Below are positions 60,502-64,000 of a stretch of DNA of 64,000 bases, one piece after another (the stretch's first letter is position 1; every line of letters begins with the position of its first letter). Source of the DNA: Ifrita kowaldi (lineage: Eukaryota; Chordata; Aves; Passeriformes; Cinclosomatidae); NCBI GenBank assembly GCA_013398055.1, contig VZRS01012087.1, positions 1 through 64,000 of the forward strand, read 5' to 3'. Made by a program: the position numbers and the translations under genes. The notes beneath the pieces are model-generated. The model was given only the letters and a program-made list of their open reading frames with translations. It was not told the DNA's origin and made no database searches.

Positions 60502-60626
60502 GCTTCATGCTTATTGGGAGTGATATGAAGCTGAACAGCCCTTCTTCGCTGGTAGGACAGGCCCTGACTGAGATCCTGCAGCACCCTGAAAGGGCCCGGG
60601 ATGCTCTGCGTGTCCTGCTTCATCTG
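60502..60626 (+). CDS. TTC28: TTC28 exon O: C-terminal end of CHAT
   Basis: The exon is 125 bp, phase 1 in and phase 0 out, fragment residues 1580-1621. It encodes GFMLIGSDMKLNSPSSLVGQ, then ALTEILQHPERARDALRVLL, then HL. NWAGFMLIGSD across the junction is the standard last strand of a CHAT domain (family form NWAxFxLIGD). The rest is a helix that leads out of the domain. The donor is gtaagg. Confidence 0.97.
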
Positions 60627-61678
60627 GTAAGGGAAAGGAAGCACCATCACAACCACGAGGGGCACTGCAGCCTACCCCGTCCTGAGACACCCTCATCTGT
60701 GGGCATGAGTGGAACCATGAGTGGAACAGCAGCACCCTGATGGGAGTGCAGCCACTCCCACTTCAAAAAAAAAATATATATCTTCATCCCCCCTCCCCTG
60801 CCACGATGTAGCCTCTTGCAGAGCTCTGGGTCAGTGTGGAAAGACTGGGATACGGAAAGATAAAGAAGTGTTCAGTGAAAAAGAGGCAAAGTAAGCAAAA
60901 TCTTAGCTTGTATTGTGACAGAATCCTCCCCAGACCCATCTGGTTTGCATTAGCTGTTGAATTGGGTTTCTGCTTAAGAGGTAAGCATTGGGATTAATTG
61001 TTTATACAGGGAAATGGCTACGAACATGGCAGTCATGGAAACACAGAGCACAGTCACTGCTGTCTCTGCCTATTTGGAGGATCAGAGGCCCTTCTGTCCC
61101 CATCTGTGCCACCAGTCTGTCCTGGGGAACAGCGGGACTGGAGCCAACTGCCAGGTGGCTGGAATGATCACTCATGACTTCTAATACTTTTCTTCCCAAT
61201 GCATCATCTGTGGTCTCACAGGAGTGTAAAGTACCCATAGAATGATAGAAACCTGTGAATGTTGCTGGTCATCCCAGTTGCTGGGTTTGTGGACATTCAT
61301 CTCTCTTTGCTGTTTGCTGTGTGGCTGCAGGCTCTTTGCTAATAAGCAGGCTGGAACCCCAAGGTGAGTCATCTTTTGGGGAGAAATGCAGCTGTCAGGC
61401 TTACAGGAAACTATCCCAAACAAACTGCTACTTCATTTCCCGTGGCATTATTGTTCCCAGAGTCCCAGAGAATACTGGCACTCATCACTGTGATGTTACA
61501 ACTGTGGATGCTGAGTTACTGGAGCTTCTGTTTTCAAAGCACTAATGTCCTCCTGTGTGAGACAGGCCAGGATCAACCTTGGATTTGCTGACCTCAACCT
61601 GCTGTTCCAGCCTCTTGGTGTAAAAAGAGGCAGTCAGTAACAACATCTTGTACAATAAGCTGTGTCATTTCCCCACAG
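60627..61678 (+). other. Intron O-P (1052 bp)
   Basis: GT-AG intron. A short A run and (AT)n (about 60764-60781) lie near its start. CCATAGAATGATAGAAACCT at about 61236 weakly resembles a CR1 end but is too short to call. The acceptor is tttccccacag. Confidence 0.8.
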
Positions 61679-61910
61679 GTGGAGAAATCACTGCAGCGAA
61701 TCCAGAACGGGCAGCACAACTCCATGTACACCTCCCAGCAGAGTGTGGAGAATAAAGTTGGTGGCATTCCAGGCTGGCAGGCGCTCCTCACAGCAGTGGG
61801 ATTTCGGTTGGACCCGCCTGCCAGCGGCCTCCCAGCAGCAGTGTTCTTCCCAACCTCAGACCCTGGGGATCGGCTGCAGCAGTGCAGCACCACCATCCAG
61901 TCCCTCCTAG
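61679..61910 (+). CDS. TTC28: TTC28 exon P: post-CHAT region
   Basis: The exon is 232 bp, phase 0 in and phase 1 out, fragment residues 1622-1698. It encodes VEKSLQRIQNGQHNSMYTSQ, then QSVENKVGGIPGWQALLTAV, then GFRLDPPASGLPAAVFFPTS and DPGDRLQQCSTTIQSLLG. This segment is highly conserved in vertebrate TTC28. GWQALLTAVGFRLDPP reads as a small compact unit; mammals have a second, similar unit further on (LAALGF), so it may be a duplicated motif. I know of no assigned function. The donor is gtgaga. Confidence 0.97.
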
Positions 61911-62326
61911 GTGAGAGGAGGCAGCTGTGGGCCCTGACCAGGCAGACATCAGCCTCTCCTGCCTTTCTGTGATGTCAGCATGTGAAACAGGGATGTTTTA
62001 CGTCAGTGAAATCAATGTATTGGACTGGGAAGAAGTTCTAAAAGTGAATGTTAACTGAAAAGTTTGTCACAGATGAGAATCATTTGCTACTGGGTCAAGT
62101 AAGCATGATGTGACTGTTCTTCTCTCCCAGCTCTCAGTCAGGAAACCTGTCATCAGATGCAAAGTGGGAAGACGTTTTGCTTTCTGGAAATTGCTGCTGC
62201 TTCCAGAGCTGTCCAGTGATGTGGGGGAGAGGTTTTAGGAGTTAGCCGAGTGTGTGTTCTGTTCAGGTTTGTTGCATTTCTTGCAGTCAAAAAACAGATA
62301 CAGATGTTTCTGCTGATGTTTTTCAG
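61911..62326 (+). other. Intron P-Q (416 bp)
   Basis: GT-AG intron with acceptor ctgatgtttttcag. No other content is seen. Confidence 0.9.
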
Positions 62327-62403
62327 GTTTGCCTAACCCTGCACTTCAGGCACTTTGTAAACTTATCACAGCTTCAGAAACAGGAGAGCAGCTTATCAAC
62401 AGG
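62327..62403 (+). CDS. TTC28: TTC28 exon Q: post-CHAT helix, last exon in window
   Basis: The exon is 77 bp, phase 1 in and phase 0 out, fragment residues 1699-1724. It encodes GLPNPALQALCKLITASETG, then EQLINR. The donor AGG|gtgagt is strong. The next residues expected from mammals (AVKN...) are not found before 64000, so the following exon lies beyond the window. Confidence 0.95.
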
Positions 62404-64000
62404 GTGAGTTGGGAGGTTTTCCTCCAGTACCAGGTTCCAAATGGCTCTTCCCAGGTCAGTAAATTCAGAAATACACAGAACGGTTGATGCCCTGATTTAT
62501 CAACCCAGAGCTTGCTAGGAGACTTGAGGGTTGAAATTCTACACTTGCCTGTTTGTGTGAATGAAAGTGTGTGTCCAGAAGGAAAATACGCAGGTGGGTT
62601 ACTGGGCTGTGTGGCCCTGGGACTCCCCGTTCAGTGACAAGTGAAAGGATGATCCCTGCAGCAGTGTGGGGGAACTGAGTTACAGACCCCTAATTGCTGT
62701 TTGGCCATCCTGCCTGGGGCCCACATTGGCTGCTCTTGTCCACTGTATTTACTGAAGTCTCAAGGTACGGCTGACTTTGGACAATGCAAGGTCTGTCAGA
62801 AAACTCACTGAGCCTGTGCTGCTCCTGTGTGTGCTCACAGCTCTGCAGAAAGGATTTCTGGTCTTTAGGAGAAGGGCAGTGCTACCTGTGGTGATGGGAC
62901 TTCTCCCTGCTCCCCTCAACCTCCTTCACACTCTTCCCTCTCCCCAGTCTCTGGAGCATGCCTAGCCTAACCTGACCTTTCTCTGCGCCACCAGCCTGGC
63001 TGCTTTCCATTCCATGGTTCTTACTGTCCTGAGCGCTCCTGTAGTGAGGTTTCTCTTCATCATTTGCCTGCTTTAGTACATGGACACACACAGGGAATGG
63101 GCCTATATCTCACTGTCTTTCCCCTTTCCCTGTGCAGAAACATTCCAGGCAATACTGTGGTGGGGAGCTGGGACTGGTTCTGTGTGGTATTGGGCTGCCT
63201 TTCCTCTGGTCACGTGGAATCTGCACAAAAAAGCCAGACAAGAGCCCCAGCTTCTCTGTTACCCACTGAGTGGCTCTGGCAGCCCACTAGGATGAGTCTG
63301 CTCCAAGGAAAGTGTTCCTGTTAGGATCTGCAGCAGAGTATGAGATACATCCAATGACCTTGGTGACCAATGTCCTTCGTGGTGTTTTGCCTCTTGCCTT
63401 GGCTCTCATCAGTGCCTGAGGTGTGTGTGGTTAACTGCAGGGTTATGTCCTTCATGGGCACCCAAGGGAGGCCAGGTCTGAGGGGTGTGAGGAGGAGAGG
63501 ACAGCATTCCCATGGCTCTAAATGCCTTGGAGTGCTAATGAGGTGGCTTCATGATTGCTGCCCTGCCTCAGGTAATTAAATTATCCAAGGAAAAACATTC
63601 AGCTGGCTGCGCACAAGTAACAAAAGACACGCTCACCCTTTCCTCATTGCCCCATAGAGTAAATACTGGCAGAGATATTACACTGAGTTTGCAAATGTTC
63701 TTCCATAGCCCAGACCCCTGGCAGAATTCCCTTTTGCACCAGTTTATCCTGTTCCATGTTGGTTTTCAGCTCAGCTCTCCCCTCCTCTGTGGTTATTGCT
63801 TTTTTCCTCTCCTGCCTCTCGGCAGTCATGGTGTGAGCAGCTGGGGCTCTGCCTGTCCCAGGGGAAAGCAGACTTTGTTCCAGACAGAAGCAGGATGTCA
63901 GACATTTCGGTCAGTGGGTGCTGCTCGTTGGTTTTCCCAAGAGGGTGACAGGCATCATAGGGGAGCAGGTGCTCTTGGCATTAGTGAAGCAGCAAGGTGG
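62404..64000 (+). other. TTC28 intron after exon Q (5' part)
   Basis: The sequence after the exon Q donor shows no TTC28 exon, transposon or RNA gene that I recognise. It continues past the right edge. Confidence 0.8.

Larger units (their letters stand above)
23795..62403 (+). other. TTC28: TTC28 gene, internal portion (17 exons, partial at both ends)
   Basis: Seventeen GT-AG exons join into one 1724-codon open frame with no stop. The protein reads as a long run of TPRs (fragment residues 1 to about 1010) followed by a CHAT domain (about 1056-1621) and the start of the C-terminal region (to 1724). I recognise the sequence as vertebrate TTC28; it matches the mammalian protein almost residue for residue over the TPRs. 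In mammals TTC28/TPRBK is reported at the spindle midzone and midbody, where it binds Aurora B and supports cytokinesis. The human protein is about 2480 residues, so roughly the first 130 and the last several hundred residues are outside this window. No promoter, start codon, stop codon or 3'UTR is present here. Numbering in the exon entries refers to this in-window fragment. Confidence 0.97.

Noticed and set aside
61230..61260. Possible CR1 end (CCATAGAATGATAGAAACCT)
   Set aside because: The match is too short and lacks the conserved GGTTGGAAGGGACC block.
62404..64000. Next TTC28 exon (AVKN...)
   Set aside because: I looked for it in all + strand frames after exon Q and did not find it; it must lie beyond the window.

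Overview
This window is vertebrate genomic DNA, almost certainly from a songbird (passerine). It has long AT/GC-mixed introns, GT-AG spliced exons, CR1-type LINE fragments and, at about 4976-5112, a reverse-oriented SINE with a tRNA-Ile head joined to a CR1-like tail. That is the architecture of the passerine element TguSINE1. There are no bacterial-type operons, CRISPR arrays or viral genomes.

The window holds one recognisable gene, on the + strand: TTC28 (tetratricopeptide repeat domain 28, also called TPRBK). I place 17 internal coding exons between 23795 and 62403. They sum to 5172 nt (1724 codons). Every phase matches across the junctions and there is no in-frame stop. The first exons (N-terminus and first TPRs) lie left of the window. 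The last exons (rest of the C-terminal region and 3'UTR) lie right of it.

Layout: 1-23794 is the end of a very large upstream intron. It carries a 39-bp minisatellite at the left edge, three CR1 fragments, the SINE, simple repeats and a few odd minus-strand segments. 23795-26838 holds three small TPR exons. A 12-kb intron follows. 38808-44153 holds three large exons that encode most of the 40-residue TPR array, one of them a 1342-bp exon. 45730-46185 holds two short linker exons. 46601-60626 holds seven exons that encode the CHAT domain (caspase-like, HetF-associated with TPRs) and an acidic, Ser-rich insert. 61679-62403 holds two exons just past the CHAT domain.

How it works: from published work on the mammalian protein, TTC28 is a large TPR scaffold tied to the spindle midzone and midbody and to Aurora B in cytokinesis. 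The sequence shows a CHAT domain that keeps the histidine of the usual His/Cys dyad but has Tyr where the family cysteine is expected. This suggests a pseudo-protease that serves as a scaffold. I found no second gene that I can name. The points most worth a second look are the CHAT active-site replacement, a possible intronic poly(A) site after the fourth exon, a minus-strand retrocopy-like fragment at about 5218-5606, and the weak donor after exon 13.
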